Source: Pelatocladus maniniholoensis HA4357-MV3
Lineage (GTDB): Bacteria; Cyanobacteriota; Cyanobacteriia; Cyanobacteriales; Nostocaceae
NCBI GenBank assembly: GCA_019359115.1
Contig: JAHHHW010000116.1
Coordinates: 1-44,236, forward strand
DNA: 44,236 nt
Direction of reading: 5' to 3'
In this document: one piece after another, positions 24,459 to 33,042 of the stretch
How positions within the stretch are numbered: the first letter of the stretch is position 1
How the letters are laid out: each line of letters opens with the position of its first letter
The notes under the pieces: model-generated
Seen by the model: only the letters and a program-made list of their open reading frames with translations
What the model was told of the DNA's origin: nothing
Databases searched by the model: none
Position numbers and translations under genes: made by a program

Positions 24459-26036
24459 TTAATTCTGGGGTTCGAGTACCTTTTCGTACAAAACCTTACC
24501 AGTAATATCGTGAATACGTGCTATTAGTTGACCTTGAGAATTCACCTCTGCCAAGCCAAAGGAATGGAGATTTGGCGGTGGTAAATTTTGGGGAAGTTGA
24601 GATGTTTCAGTTTGCGGCGCTCTTACGTATTCATATTTAGGGCCAAAACTAGGATCGAGTTCATTTTGACCAAAAGCGCCTGCGTGAATTGGGCCAACGA
24701 CAAACTCCCAGAAAGGATTAAAGTCTTTAAAGACAGCCCGTTCCGGTTCATAGGAAATTGCTGCTGCGTAGTGTACATCTGCCGTAATTACAACGACATT
24801 CTTGATCCCCTCATTTTTGATAAATTGCAGCAATTGGCTCAATTGGACTTCTCTACCCAAAACTTCTAGTGAACCTTGACCCCAAGCATCGCGATCGCTT
24901 GTTCCGCCTGTGACGAGAGAAAAGGGATCATCTGATGAAATGACTTTCCAAGTTGCTTGGGAAGCCTTTAAACTTTTTTTCAACCATGCAAATTGTTCCT
25001 GTCCCAGCATCTCAATCCCATTAGGATTGTTGTTTTCAGGATTCGGTCCTCTATAAGAGCGCTCATCCAACAAAAACAGTTCTAGATGCTTACCATATTG
25101 ATACTTGCGGTAAATCTTCTCACCGCGAATGGGATTATATTCAAACAATGCTTGCTTGGCTCTCTGGGCGAGAACATCAGCAGACAGTCCATTATAAGGT
25201 GCTTCTGTTAAAATTTCGCCTGGATACCAGTTGTTGACGGCTTCGTGGTCATCCCATTGGACATAAACAGGAGTTTGTGCCAAAAAACGTCGGAATTTTT
25301 CGTCTCCCAGGTTATACTTCCAGTTTTCCCGAAATTCTTCCAAAGAGACTGCTTTAAAATCTTTGGTTGGATTATTCACCCAAGTTCCGCCCCCAACTTC
25401 GACAGGGATGTCTTTTTGGGTGGGAATCTCGTTGTCAGCGTAGATAGTGTCGCCAACAAATACAGCAAAATCTGGCTCAAACTTACGCATCACCTCAAAG
25501 GCGACGTATCCTCCCTTAATGACATCACCTTCAGCAGTAGTGATCTCTAAGTCGGGGTTACGACCCCAGCCTTGACCAGCTAAATCTGCTAACCAGACAA
25601 ACCGGACTGGACGGGTTTGAACAGGAGTGGGTGCGGTGTGAAAAATACCTACTCCACCTTTTTGGGTTTTGTTCTGACTATCTTCCCAAAGCACCCGATA
25701 GTAATAAGTTTGGTGAGGACGCAACCGTGAAATATCAACTTTGCCAGTGTAGTCTGTGTTCGCACCCACTTCTGGCCCTTTCACAGTCTGTACTAATACT
25801 AATCTTCGGAACCGACGCGATGTATATATTTCAACCAAAAGCCGAGCATTGGTTTCAGCATGGTTACGCGCCCAGATGATCACACTAGTGTCAGTTACAT
25901 CTCCTGATTGAACCGTATCGTCTTGCTCAGTAGCAAATGTTGCCAGAGCTGGTTTCAGCCATTTAGACCCTATAACTAGACTGGCACTGATCGTACTAAG
26001 AGCCAAAAACAAACGCCGACTGAGTCGAGTTTTCAT
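24459..26036 (-). CDS. phoD: PhoD-family phosphatase (second copy), Tat-exported
   Basis: This 525-residue metallophosphatase has a twin-arginine signal (SRRLFLALSTISASLVIG). The PhoD-type N-terminal beta domain begins at VQSGDVTDTSVIIWARN. The metal-site motifs are VWLADLAGQGWG, FAVFVGDTIYADNEIP, YVQWDDHEAVNNWYPGE and VVVITADVHYAAA. Compared with the gene at 6701-8272 the first motif lacks the Ser-Cys pair (LADLAGQ instead of FASCQDW), so this is a different PhoD subgroup. It follows phoX by 72 bases on the same strand, so the pair probably shares the PHO-box-like promoter at 27591-27631. Confidence 0.9.
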   Translation of the reverse strand: MKTRLSRRLFLALSTISASLVIGSKWLKPALATFATEQDDTVQSGDVTDTSVIIWARNHAETNARLLVEIYTSRRFRRLVLVQTVKGPEVGANTDYTGKVDISRLRPHQTYYYRVLWEDSQNKTQKGGVGIFHTAPTPVQTRPVRFVWLADLAGQGWGRNPDLEITTAEGDVIKGGYVAFEVMRKFEPDFAVFVGDTIYADNEIPTQKDIPVEVGGGTWVNNPTKDFKAVSLEEFRENWKYNLGDEKFRRFLAQTPVYVQWDDHEAVNNWYPGEILTEAPYNGLSADVLAQRAKQALFEYNPIRGEKIYRKYQYGKHLELFLLDERSYRGPNPENNNPNGIEMLGQEQFAWLKKSLKASQATWKVISSDDPFSLVTGGTSDRDAWGQGSLEVLGREVQLSQLLQFIKNEGIKNVVVITADVHYAAAISYEPERAVFKDFNPFWEFVVGPIHAGAFGQNELDPSFGPKYEYVRAPQTETSQLPQNLPPPNLHSFGLAEVNSQGQLIARIHDITGKVLYEKVLEPQN

Positions 26037-26108
26037 TTTTTAACAAGTAGATAAGTATGCGATCGCCCAAACTTTTTCAAGGGAACAGGGAATAGCTGTA
26101 TAAACTAT

Positions 26109-27548
26109 TTAACCTTTACGTAACCAAGGTCCCCAAATGCAATACGTGATACCAGGACTTTGCATGTTGACAAACAACGTCTGACCATCAGGAGAAAAAC
26201 ATGCTCCAGCAAACTCGCTTTCGTTGTAGGCATTACGCGCAAACTGGTAAAGTTCTCCCTTAGTATCAACACCAACAACAAATTGTTCACCACCGCCATC
26301 TTCGCAGAGGAAGAGATCTCCAAAGGGAGCTACAGTAATATTGTCAGGCTCATCAAGTAGTTCACCACTCGGTTCAGCCTCAACAAGTAATGTAATTGTT
26401 TCTGCCGCAGGATCATAAGCCCAAACCTGACCATTACCTACCGTACTATCCACAGCAGGTGGGCCACCTTGAGTTGCAGTGAAATAAATTAAACCCTTAG
26501 CATACCAGGCACCTTCACCCCGGTAGAAAATTGCCGCGCCTTTAGACTGGGCTTCGTAGCGGACTCCTAATCCCTGTGCTTTGTTCTCGACATCAGGATC
26601 AGGATTATCAATGGGAACCCACTCTACTTTGAGTGGTACACCAACGGAAACTAAACCGATAGAACCACCATTATTGGGATTATTTGTGGTGTTGAGGGTG
26701 GGCTTATCTACAACTTTTAAAGCATAAAGCTTACCACCTTGGGCTAATTGTCCAGGTGCATTTACTTTACCTACACTTGGAACAAAACGGTAAAAGCAGC
26801 TATCTCCACGATCTTCTGTTTCGTAAATGTAACCAGTTTTTGGATCTACAGCTACAGCTTCATGACTAAAACGTCCCATGGCTTTGAGAGGTATGGGATC
26901 TGCCAAACCGATCTCCACATTAGCAGGAACTTCAAAGTTGTAACCATGACGCACAACACCCACATCACCCCTGTTGAAGGTTTCTTCGCAACTGATCCAG
27001 GTTCCCCAAGGTGTTGGGCCTCCAGCACAGTTACGAATTGTGCCAGCTAAAGAAGCATAATCTCTAATCAATCGACGCGCTGGCCCAACTACAAGAGTAG
27101 TAGTACCACCTGCATTAATTTGGTCATACTTCTTCTGTGGTGGTGCAATGACTCCACTAGTATTACCAAATTCATTCTCATTCGCGTCTAATTCATGGTT
27201 CCGAATCAGGATAGTGGTACCTCTAGGGCCAACAAAAGTTGCCATGCCATCATGATCACCTGGAACGGGATTACCATCACTCATAGTCTGACCGACAATT
27301 GAGATCGCGGTGTAATTAAAGCCTGGTGGAAGTTCCAACAGAGGAATACGACTAAGATCACCAATGACAGTACTAGTTAGTTCTGTGTAGTTCACAGGTA
27401 ACTTGGGTTTAAGCGCGCCATAACCAATACCTCTTCTGGTTTGACCACGGGCAACTCTAGCATAGAAAGCTTCTAGCGGAGAAACCACTGTTACACTAGC
27501 AGCAGTTACACCAGCCAGAGATATAAACTTACGTCGTGAGAAAGACAC
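26109..27548 (-). CDS. phoX: PhoX-family alkaline phosphatase, Tat-exported
   Basis: PhoX is a calcium- and iron-dependent secreted phosphatase that hydrolyses phosphomonoesters. The 479-residue protein opens with a Tat signal (SRRKFISLAGVTAASVTVVSP). Typical PhoX segments are LLELPPGFNYTAISIVGQTM, GTTILIRNHELDANENEFG, TPWGTWISCEETFNRG, FSHEAVAVDPKTGYIYETED, SCFYRFVPS and ITVAPFGDLFLCEDGGGEQ. The ending (CFSPDGQTLFVNMQSPG) also fits. The start codon is GTG, with AAGAG a few bases before it. It is first in a probable phoX-phoD operon and has a strong candidate PHO box about 45-80 bases upstream. Confidence 0.92.
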   Translation of the reverse strand: MSFSRRKFISLAGVTAASVTVVSPLEAFYARVARGQTRRGIGYGALKPKLPVNYTELTSTVIGDLSRIPLLELPPGFNYTAISIVGQTMSDGNPVPGDHDGMATFVGPRGTTILIRNHELDANENEFGNTSGVIAPPQKKYDQINAGGTTTLVVGPARRLIRDYASLAGTIRNCAGGPTPWGTWISCEETFNRGDVGVVRHGYNFEVPANVEIGLADPIPLKAMGRFSHEAVAVDPKTGYIYETEDRGDSCFYRFVPSVGKVNAPGQLAQGGKLYALKVVDKPTLNTTNNPNNGGSIGLVSVGVPLKVEWVPIDNPDPDVENKAQGLGVRYEAQSKGAAIFYRGEGAWYAKGLIYFTATQGGPPAVDSTVGNGQVWAYDPAAETITLLVEAEPSGELLDEPDNITVAPFGDLFLCEDGGGEQFVVGVDTKGELYQFARNAYNESEFAGACFSPDGQTLFVNMQSPGITYCIWGPWLRKG

Positions 27549-28252
27549 TTGCTCTTAATCCTTGCAATTTCACTCTTTTGAGGTGAAATCTATCAAGTGG
27601 CGGTTAAATTCAAGTGAAGCGCTCGTTAAATAAGCAATTATTTTTACATTTCGAGAATTTACATGATTTTAATAAATGTTAATCAGCGACAATACAAAGA
27701 AGACCATAGGTTATTTAATCCACAATCCTAAGTGGTTAGGCAAAATTAAAGCTACAAGTGGAGGTTAGGGAACTCTTAACGAGGAACAGCAGAAAGAATA
27801 AGCTGATGTGCATTTAAACTAGGATTTTTGAGAGCTATACTGCTTACTGTGTCGAGATTGCTCGCTCGATTTAAATGCTGAACAGCTTATGTAATTAATT
27901 TTGTTTGTGTACTTAACACCTGATTTTTGCATACTCAGACATGCTATACAGCAAAAAGGAAAGGAAAAACTATCCTTTGCTCAACTCCTGCACAAAGTCT
28001 GTTAAACTTCCCAAATGCTAAGTTCAGGTGATTAATTACTAAATTAGAAAAATATTTTGTGGAACCATAATAGTTCTGAGTCTATTTTCAAAAATTCATT
28101 AAATAAATTGTGTTTATTCAGCCAATATTAAAATAAAATGTATAATACTTTACTTTGAATTTGAGAAAATTTTAATTTAAATGTTGATTTATGTTAAATT
28201 GTGATATCGAAGACAAGAACTTAGTTGTAATGCACAAAAAGGAAATTTACGA
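27549..28252. other. Intergenic region between phoX and the VirB-like block
   Basis: About 700 bases without a supported gene. The phoX-proximal end holds the PHO-box-like array and an inverted repeat ATTTCAC/GTGAAAT (27568-27590) in the phoX leader. The far end is very AT-rich and holds a TATAAT (28141-28146) that could be the -10 element of the VirB-like operon, about 105 bases before its first ATG; no matching -35 is seen. Confidence 0.55.
27591..27631 (-). promoter_or_regulatory. PHO box (PhoB/SphR-type tandem repeats) upstream of phoX
   Basis: On the minus strand four octamers sit at exact 11-bp steps: ATTTAACG, GCTTCACT, ATTTAACC and ACTTGATA, with 3-base spacers AGC, TGA and GCC. Cyanobacterial PHO boxes are described as tandem CTTAACCT-like octamers with 3-base spacers. 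The array ends 43 bases before the phoX GTG, suitably placed for activation. Confidence 0.7.
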
Positions 28253-28882
28253 ATGTCTAGGCAAATTTCTCATCAGAGAAAGTTTTTGAGACTTTTTGAT
28301 AAAAAGGCAGCAGTTATACCCTATAAACTGATTAGTATTTTGGAATTATGGCGGATTAAATTATTAGAATCTGTTCCATTTATAATTGCTTGCGCTGTAT
28401 TTTTAAGTGTTATAAGTCTCAAAAGTCCTATTCTACTTTTTTGTTTAGTTTTTGGTAGTTTCGTCGCAGTTATCATTCATAAAATTGGACACGAGGTAAA
28501 TCTACCAAAGCGATACATTATCTTGCTGCAAATATTAGGGGTCGCTTTAATTTTCAGTTTGTTCTGGTTAGACTATTTCGCAGAACCAGCACAAGCACAA
28601 TTTTTTAAAAAAGCAGAAGATTTCTTTAAAAATACTCTCACACAAGGTGCAGATACAGGCAACAATACTCAAGCAGCAGTTAGTTTAGTATTTAATGTGC
28701 TACGCGCTCTTTACTTGCTATATATAGCTGTTTCTTTGATTGGTGTGATTAATGCAGTTCGTAAAGATGAAGACTGGCAAAGTGTTGCTAGAACTCCTTT
28801 ATTAGTTGTTGTAGCAGTTACTATCGCTGATGTCCTTACTGCCTTTGTCATTGGTGACTCCAATAGTAATAATCAACAATAA
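28253..28882 (+). CDS. VirB2/TrbC-like pilin precursor with long membrane leader
   Basis: This 209-residue membrane protein is the first gene of the VirB-like block. Residues 1-110 hold three hydrophobic helices (about 40-56, 59-76, 88-107), the last ending in AEPAQAQ, a good signal-peptidase site. The remaining ~94 residues have the VirB2/TraA pilin layout: a polar N-terminus, helix 141-167 (AAVSLVFNVLRALYLLYIAV), a short basic loop (RKDEDWQSVAR) and helix 181-200 (PLLVVVAVTIADVLTAFVIG). AAGGAAA lies 7 bases before the ATG. The pilin call rests on topology and on the position before VirB3- and VirB4-like genes; no motif proves it. Pilin precursors usually have one leader helix, so the three-helix leader is unusual. 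Confidence 0.6.
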   Translation: MSRQISHQRKFLRLFDKKAAVIPYKLISILELWRIKLLESVPFIIACAVFLSVISLKSPILLFCLVFGSFVAVIIHKIGHEVNLPKRYIILLQILGVALIFSLFWLDYFAEPAQAQFFKKAEDFFKNTLTQGADTGNNTQAAVSLVFNVLRALYLLYIAVSLIGVINAVRKDEDWQSVARTPLLVVVAVTIADVLTAFVIGDSNSNNQQ

Positions 28883-28927
28883 TTAATTCATCTCAAATTA
28901 AGATGAAAAATCGCTGAGAAATTCGTC

Positions 28928-29299
28928 ATGTCTCAAGAACCAGATAAAGAATTTCGACCAGTAAATCAAATTTTAGGCGCTCAACCTTCACTCGGTCCCA
29001 TTCCTGCTGATCAAGTTCTACCTTGGACGGTAATAGCCTTAGTATCCTACTTCATCATTAATGGAATTTTTGGTGGTTTCTTCAAAGATGAGTTTCAAAA
29101 ATGGTTGTGGACATTGCTAATTATTGGGTGGGGAATGGCGACTTGGTGGATCTTAACTGGTGGTAGGAGTTGGCGTTTCTTAAGTAAATTTATTGGTGTT
29201 CCCACTTGGACTAGAGGCTTTGCTCGTTATCAAAGCTTATTGGAAATTAACCATGAAGCAAAAAATCGGAAAACAAAGCATCGGCGTCGGCACAAGTGA
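28928..29299 (+). CDS. VirB3/TrbD/TraL-like inner-membrane protein
   Basis: This 123-residue protein has two hydrophobic helices (about 31-50, VLPWTVIALVSYFIINGIF, and 58-77, WLWTLLIIGWGMATWWIL) and a basic C-terminal tail ending KTKHRRRHK. VirB3-family proteins have this size and two-helix layout, lie directly before the VirB4 ATPase and associate with it in the membrane. The last 47 bases overlap the ATPase gene in another frame, which implies translational coupling. The assignment is by topology and order. Confidence 0.6.
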   Translation: MSQEPDKEFRPVNQILGAQPSLGPIPADQVLPWTVIALVSYFIINGIFGGFFKDEFQKWLWTLLIIGWGMATWWILTGGRSWRFLSKFIGVPTWTRGFARYQSLLEINHEAKNRKTKHRRRHK

Positions 29300-31997
29300 A
29301 GCACGATTCACGCCCTTTGAAGACGCTTTACATCTAGCAACAATGCTACGTGTCTCACTTGAAGGACGCGATATCGGTGCTTATATTTTGGCGAAAGGAA
29401 ACCAAAAAGATCGGTTTTGTTTTGTTTTTGGTTTTGACTGTCAAGGAATTCATACGACGTTAAGATCAGAACAGATCAATACTATTCTCAATAATATTGA
29501 AGCTGGGTTAAAAGATATTCCCGAAGGTGAGAAAATGACCTTGCATTTAGGGTCTTTTGGCTCAGATAAACAGCGACAACAAGAGTTAGCATCTTTAGTC
29601 AAAAAAACTCCATCACCAGATATTAAATATTTATTGCTTTCCGAAAGAGCAAGGATTCAAGAACTCACGCGTTCTGGAATTCGCAAGCCAAAGTTTTTGC
29701 GAATTTACGTTACTTATACGATTGAGCCAGATTCTACAAATACAGATGACTGGATAGAAAAATTATTAGCTAAAGGCGAAACTTGGTGGTTGAAATTTAA
29801 AGGTGATTTAGCAGAAGTAGAAAATCAACGCCTGGAAACAATTATTACTAACGCCTATAAAAATGGTTTTTGTCGTTGGGAACAAATATTATCTAATAAA
29901 ATGGGGTTAGATATTAAACCTCTAAATACAGAAGAATTATGGGGAGAAGCTTGGAGAAGATTTAATGACACTCAACCAATAGAAATTCCGCAATTATTAA
30001 CTTTAGATGAAAACGGATTACATGAACAAGCTTATTCAGATTTAGCTAGTACCAAATTACTGATTGAGAATATCCACAGTACAACTTTGCTAATTGAGTC
30101 TGATGTTCCTTCTGCCGATCGCCGTTGGGTTCACGTTAATAATAAATATATTGGCGTCATGACTTTTATTGAAAAACCCGGTGGTTGGCCAAGTAAAACT
30201 GCTCAGTTACGTTATCTTTGGGAACTGCTAGCTAGAGAAAATGTCATAGACACAGAGATTTTTTGTCAGTTAAGTGCAGCGAATCCAGCTATAGTCAAAA
30301 CTACACTGCAACGAGTACTCAAGCAGTCAAATATGACGGCTTTGTTAGCACAGGAAAAAAGTAGAACTATTGATGTTAGCGCCCAATTAAAGTTAAGAAA
30401 ATCAGTAGCAGCCCAAGAACAATTGTATGAGGGAGCAGTACCTATTTACGCAGGTATAGCTATATTGGTGCATCGTCCGAGTGTAGAGAGATTAGATGAA
30501 GCGACAAGATATATCGAAAACTGTTTTCAGCGTCCAGCACGGGTAATTAGAGAAACAGAATACTCTTGGAAAATCTGGTTGCAAACTCTACCGATAGTCT
30601 GGGAAAGTTTATTGGCAAGACCTTTTAACCGACGTCAGTTATATTTAACAAGTGAAGTACCAGGATTAATGCCTTTAGTATTAACTAAAGCAGGCGATCG
30701 CCAAGGTTTTGAATTAATCGCCGAGGAAGGTGGAACACCAGTCCATCTGGATTTATTCAACCAACATAAAAATTTAGCACTTTTTGCCACCACCCGTGCT
30801 GGGAAATCAGTATTAGTGTCAGGAATTTTAACTCAAGCATTAGCCTATAAAATTCCTGTAGTCGCATTAGATTTTCCCAAACCTGATGGTACGTCTACAT
30901 TCACCGACTATACACATTTTATGGAGAGGAATGGAGCGTATTTTGATATTTCCAAACAATCAAATAACTTATTTGAACAGCCGGATCTACGCTTGTTGAA
31001 TCCAGAACAACAGCGCGATCGCATGTTAGATTATATCGCCTTCCTCGAATCAGCCTTGATGACAATGGTTTTGGGATCATCAACCGAAAGTCAGCTATTA
31101 TCGCAAACAGTGCGATCGCTTTTAAACTTAGCTTTAGGAGCCTTCTTTACTGATGAAGGTATTAAAGAACGATATCAAGAAGCGATCGCTGGTGGATTTG
31201 GGAGTTTAGCTTGGCAAAAAACCCCAACATTAAGGGATTTTCTGTATTTTTGTTCTCCAGAACATTTACAACTAGAATCGATCGCAGGTAGAGTTGAAGA
31301 CGCCTTAAATCAAATTCAGTTGCGCTTGCGATTTTGGCTCTCTAGTCGGGTAGGAAAAGCTATTTCCGCACCTTCTAGTTTTCCCACCGACGCACAACTT
31401 TTGGTTTTTGCTTTGCGAAATCTCGCAGACAATGAAGACGCAGCAGTCCTATCTTTAAGCGCTTATTCCGCAGCATTGCGCCGCGCTTTAAGTAGTCCTG
31501 CTTCTATATTCTTTATTGATGAAGCACCAATTCTGTTTGAATTCGACCAAATTTCTGACTTAGTAGGAAGAATTTGTGCCAACGGTGCCAAAGCTGGAAT
31601 TAGAGTCATACTATCAGCCCAAGACCCCGATACCATTGCCAAATCTAAAGCATCATCAAAAATCTTACAAAACTTAACTACACGATTAGTTGGACGAATT
31701 CAGCCAGTAGCCGTTGATAGTTTCACCAGTATACTCAAATATCCCCGTGAAGTCATTGCCCGCAATGCAACTGAAAGCTTTTTCCCTCGCAAAGAAGGAG
31801 TTTATAGCCAATGGTTATTAGATGATAACGGAATTTATACATTCTGTCGCTACTATCCAGGTTACGAACAATTAGCAGTAGTAGCTAACAATCCCCAAGA
31901 ACAATCCGCACGTCAAAAAGCGATGCAAACACACGAAGATAAATATCAAGCAGTTTCTGTATTTGCACGTCAACTAGTAGCATCACTACGCGGTTAA
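29253..31997 (+). CDS. VirB4/TraC-like secretion ATPase
   Basis: This 914-residue cytoplasmic ATPase is the anchor of the VirB-like block. The C-terminal motor domain has the P-loop ATTRAGKSVLVSG (Lys about 518), a following strand VVALDFPKP, the Walker B SIFFIDEAPILFEF (Asp756-Glu757), and VILSAQDPDTIAKSK followed by LQNLTTRLVGRIQP, a region matching the conserved end of VirB4/TraC ATPases. The N-terminal half (residues about 1-480) is the family's less conserved membrane-associating part. VirB4 proteins are usually about 800-900 residues. The ATG at 29253 is chosen for its overlap with the VirB3-like gene and a GGA upstream; an upstream start at 29193 would duplicate more of that gene in another frame. 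Coupling proteins (VirD4) differ in having N-terminal helices, absent here. Confidence 0.85.
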   Translation: MKQKIGKQSIGVGTSEARFTPFEDALHLATMLRVSLEGRDIGAYILAKGNQKDRFCFVFGFDCQGIHTTLRSEQINTILNNIEAGLKDIPEGEKMTLHLGSFGSDKQRQQELASLVKKTPSPDIKYLLLSERARIQELTRSGIRKPKFLRIYVTYTIEPDSTNTDDWIEKLLAKGETWWLKFKGDLAEVENQRLETIITNAYKNGFCRWEQILSNKMGLDIKPLNTEELWGEAWRRFNDTQPIEIPQLLTLDENGLHEQAYSDLASTKLLIENIHSTTLLIESDVPSADRRWVHVNNKYIGVMTFIEKPGGWPSKTAQLRYLWELLARENVIDTEIFCQLSAANPAIVKTTLQRVLKQSNMTALLAQEKSRTIDVSAQLKLRKSVAAQEQLYEGAVPIYAGIAILVHRPSVERLDEATRYIENCFQRPARVIRETEYSWKIWLQTLPIVWESLLARPFNRRQLYLTSEVPGLMPLVLTKAGDRQGFELIAEEGGTPVHLDLFNQHKNLALFATTRAGKSVLVSGILTQALAYKIPVVALDFPKPDGTSTFTDYTHFMERNGAYFDISKQSNNLFEQPDLRLLNPEQQRDRMLDYIAFLESALMTMVLGSSTESQLLSQTVRSLLNLALGAFFTDEGIKERYQEAIAGGFGSLAWQKTPTLRDFLYFCSPEHLQLESIAGRVEDALNQIQLRLRFWLSSRVGKAISAPSSFPTDAQLLVFALRNLADNEDAAVLSLSAYSAALRRALSSPASIFFIDEAPILFEFDQISDLVGRICANGAKAGIRVILSAQDPDTIAKSKASSKILQNLTTRLVGRIQPVAVDSFTSILKYPREVIARNATESFFPRKEGVYSQWLLDDNGIYTFCRYYPGYEQLAVVANNPQEQSARQKAMQTHEDKYQAVSVFARQLVASLRG

Positions 31998-32004
31998 ATA
32001 GCTT

Positions 32005-32053
32005 GTTTGTAGTAAAGGCTTTAGCCTGAAAAAATCTAAACCTTACTACAAAC
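32005..32053. repeat. Interspersed repeat with GTTTGTAGTAA ends
   Basis: GTTTGTAGTAA (32005-32015) is perfectly inverted as TTACTACAAAC (32043-32053); an inner AAAGGCTTTAGCCT forms a further hairpin. It is related to 5175-5229 and lies in the VirB4-VirB5 gap. Confidence 0.7.
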
Positions 32054-32172
32054 TTAAATGCAAATATAAATTCATCTGTGTTCATCAGTGTGCATCTGTG
32101 TTCGTAATCAGTAAAACTCTATTAGACGCACTCAAAATTCTTGATCAGCACACCATTTTTTAGGTAGAAACT

Positions 32173-32967
32173 ATGAAAAAAATAATCTTTTTGTCTATTC
32201 CTCTGTCATTCTTAATTATCCTACCAGCAATGGCAGATATTGGTCAAGTTTGGACAGATTTTCAATCCTACGCCACAGATTTACAAAACTATCTCAGAAA
32301 TAATCTCACCGAAACATTACAACCATTAGAATCTGAGACTCAAAGTGCTATTGATAGTTCCACTGGAGAATTAAACATACCCAACCCCAACGCCGCCGGA
32401 GAAATCATTCGTGATGGCACAATTTGGTATTATACTTCCGGCGATAAATTTGATAATAATTCCACTGTGAGAGCGAATTTAGTTAGCAATGAAATTAATC
32501 GCTTAATTACCCGTGGTGCAGCATCTGGACTATTGGGTACAAATGGACAACTGAGATTAAAAACAAAATTAGAAGAGACTGAAAGAACTTTGGAAGAAAT
32601 TGCCAAATCTTCTGAAGAGACTGATCAAGAAAGCCAGGACTTACTAGATCAAGCTACAGCTTTAATTCCTGAAGATGCCAAAGATCCTATTAATAAAATA
32701 TTAGCAATTCTTGGAGCCAATCAAGGTATTTTACAACAGCAAGGTATTAGAATTCAGCGCGAAGACTTAAAAATATCAGGTGAAAATTTATCACAAACAA
32801 TACAAACTAACCAATTTCTACAATACTCTAATTTAAACCTAACTAACATCTCCCAGCAAGTAGAAGAAAATAATCGCGCCCGCAGAGTAGATAATTCCAC
32901 TGAAGCATCTAGACTTTTACGAAATACTTCTCAAGTAGATTTATTTGGAAGAGCGTTTGAACAATGA
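32173..32967 (+). CDS. VirB5/TrbJ-like exported coiled-coil protein
   Basis: This 264-residue protein has a signal peptide (KKIIFLSIPLSFLIILPAMA, cleavage before Asp22) and is otherwise soluble and helix-rich. Residues about 130-165 are charged coiled coil (TKLEETERTLEEIAKSSEET). A second helical stretch is EDLKISGENLSQTIQTNQFL, with an Asn/Gln-rich, cysteine-free sequence. VirB5/TrbJ-type minor pilins are exported, helical and lie between VirB4 and VirB6, as here. Sequence identity with known VirB5 cannot be claimed. TAGGTAG lies just before the ATG. Confidence 0.55.
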   Translation: MKKIIFLSIPLSFLIILPAMADIGQVWTDFQSYATDLQNYLRNNLTETLQPLESETQSAIDSSTGELNIPNPNAAGEIIRDGTIWYYTSGDKFDNNSTVRANLVSNEINRLITRGAASGLLGTNGQLRLKTKLEETERTLEEIAKSSEETDQESQDLLDQATALIPEDAKDPINKILAILGANQGILQQQGIRIQREDLKISGENLSQTIQTNQFLQYSNLNLTNISQQVEENNRARRVDNSTEASRLLRNTSQVDLFGRAFEQ

Positions 32968-33042
32968 GTGAATTGCGTTATTTGTTATTGGTAAGAGAAT
33001 AATTTTGATTTCATCTAATAGAGATGAATTAAAAGTAAAAAA

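Noticed and set aside
27720-27790. Another PHO-box-like pair farther upstream of phoX
   Set aside because: Only two loosely matching units share 11-bp spacing, and the array at 27591-27631 is better and closer to the start.
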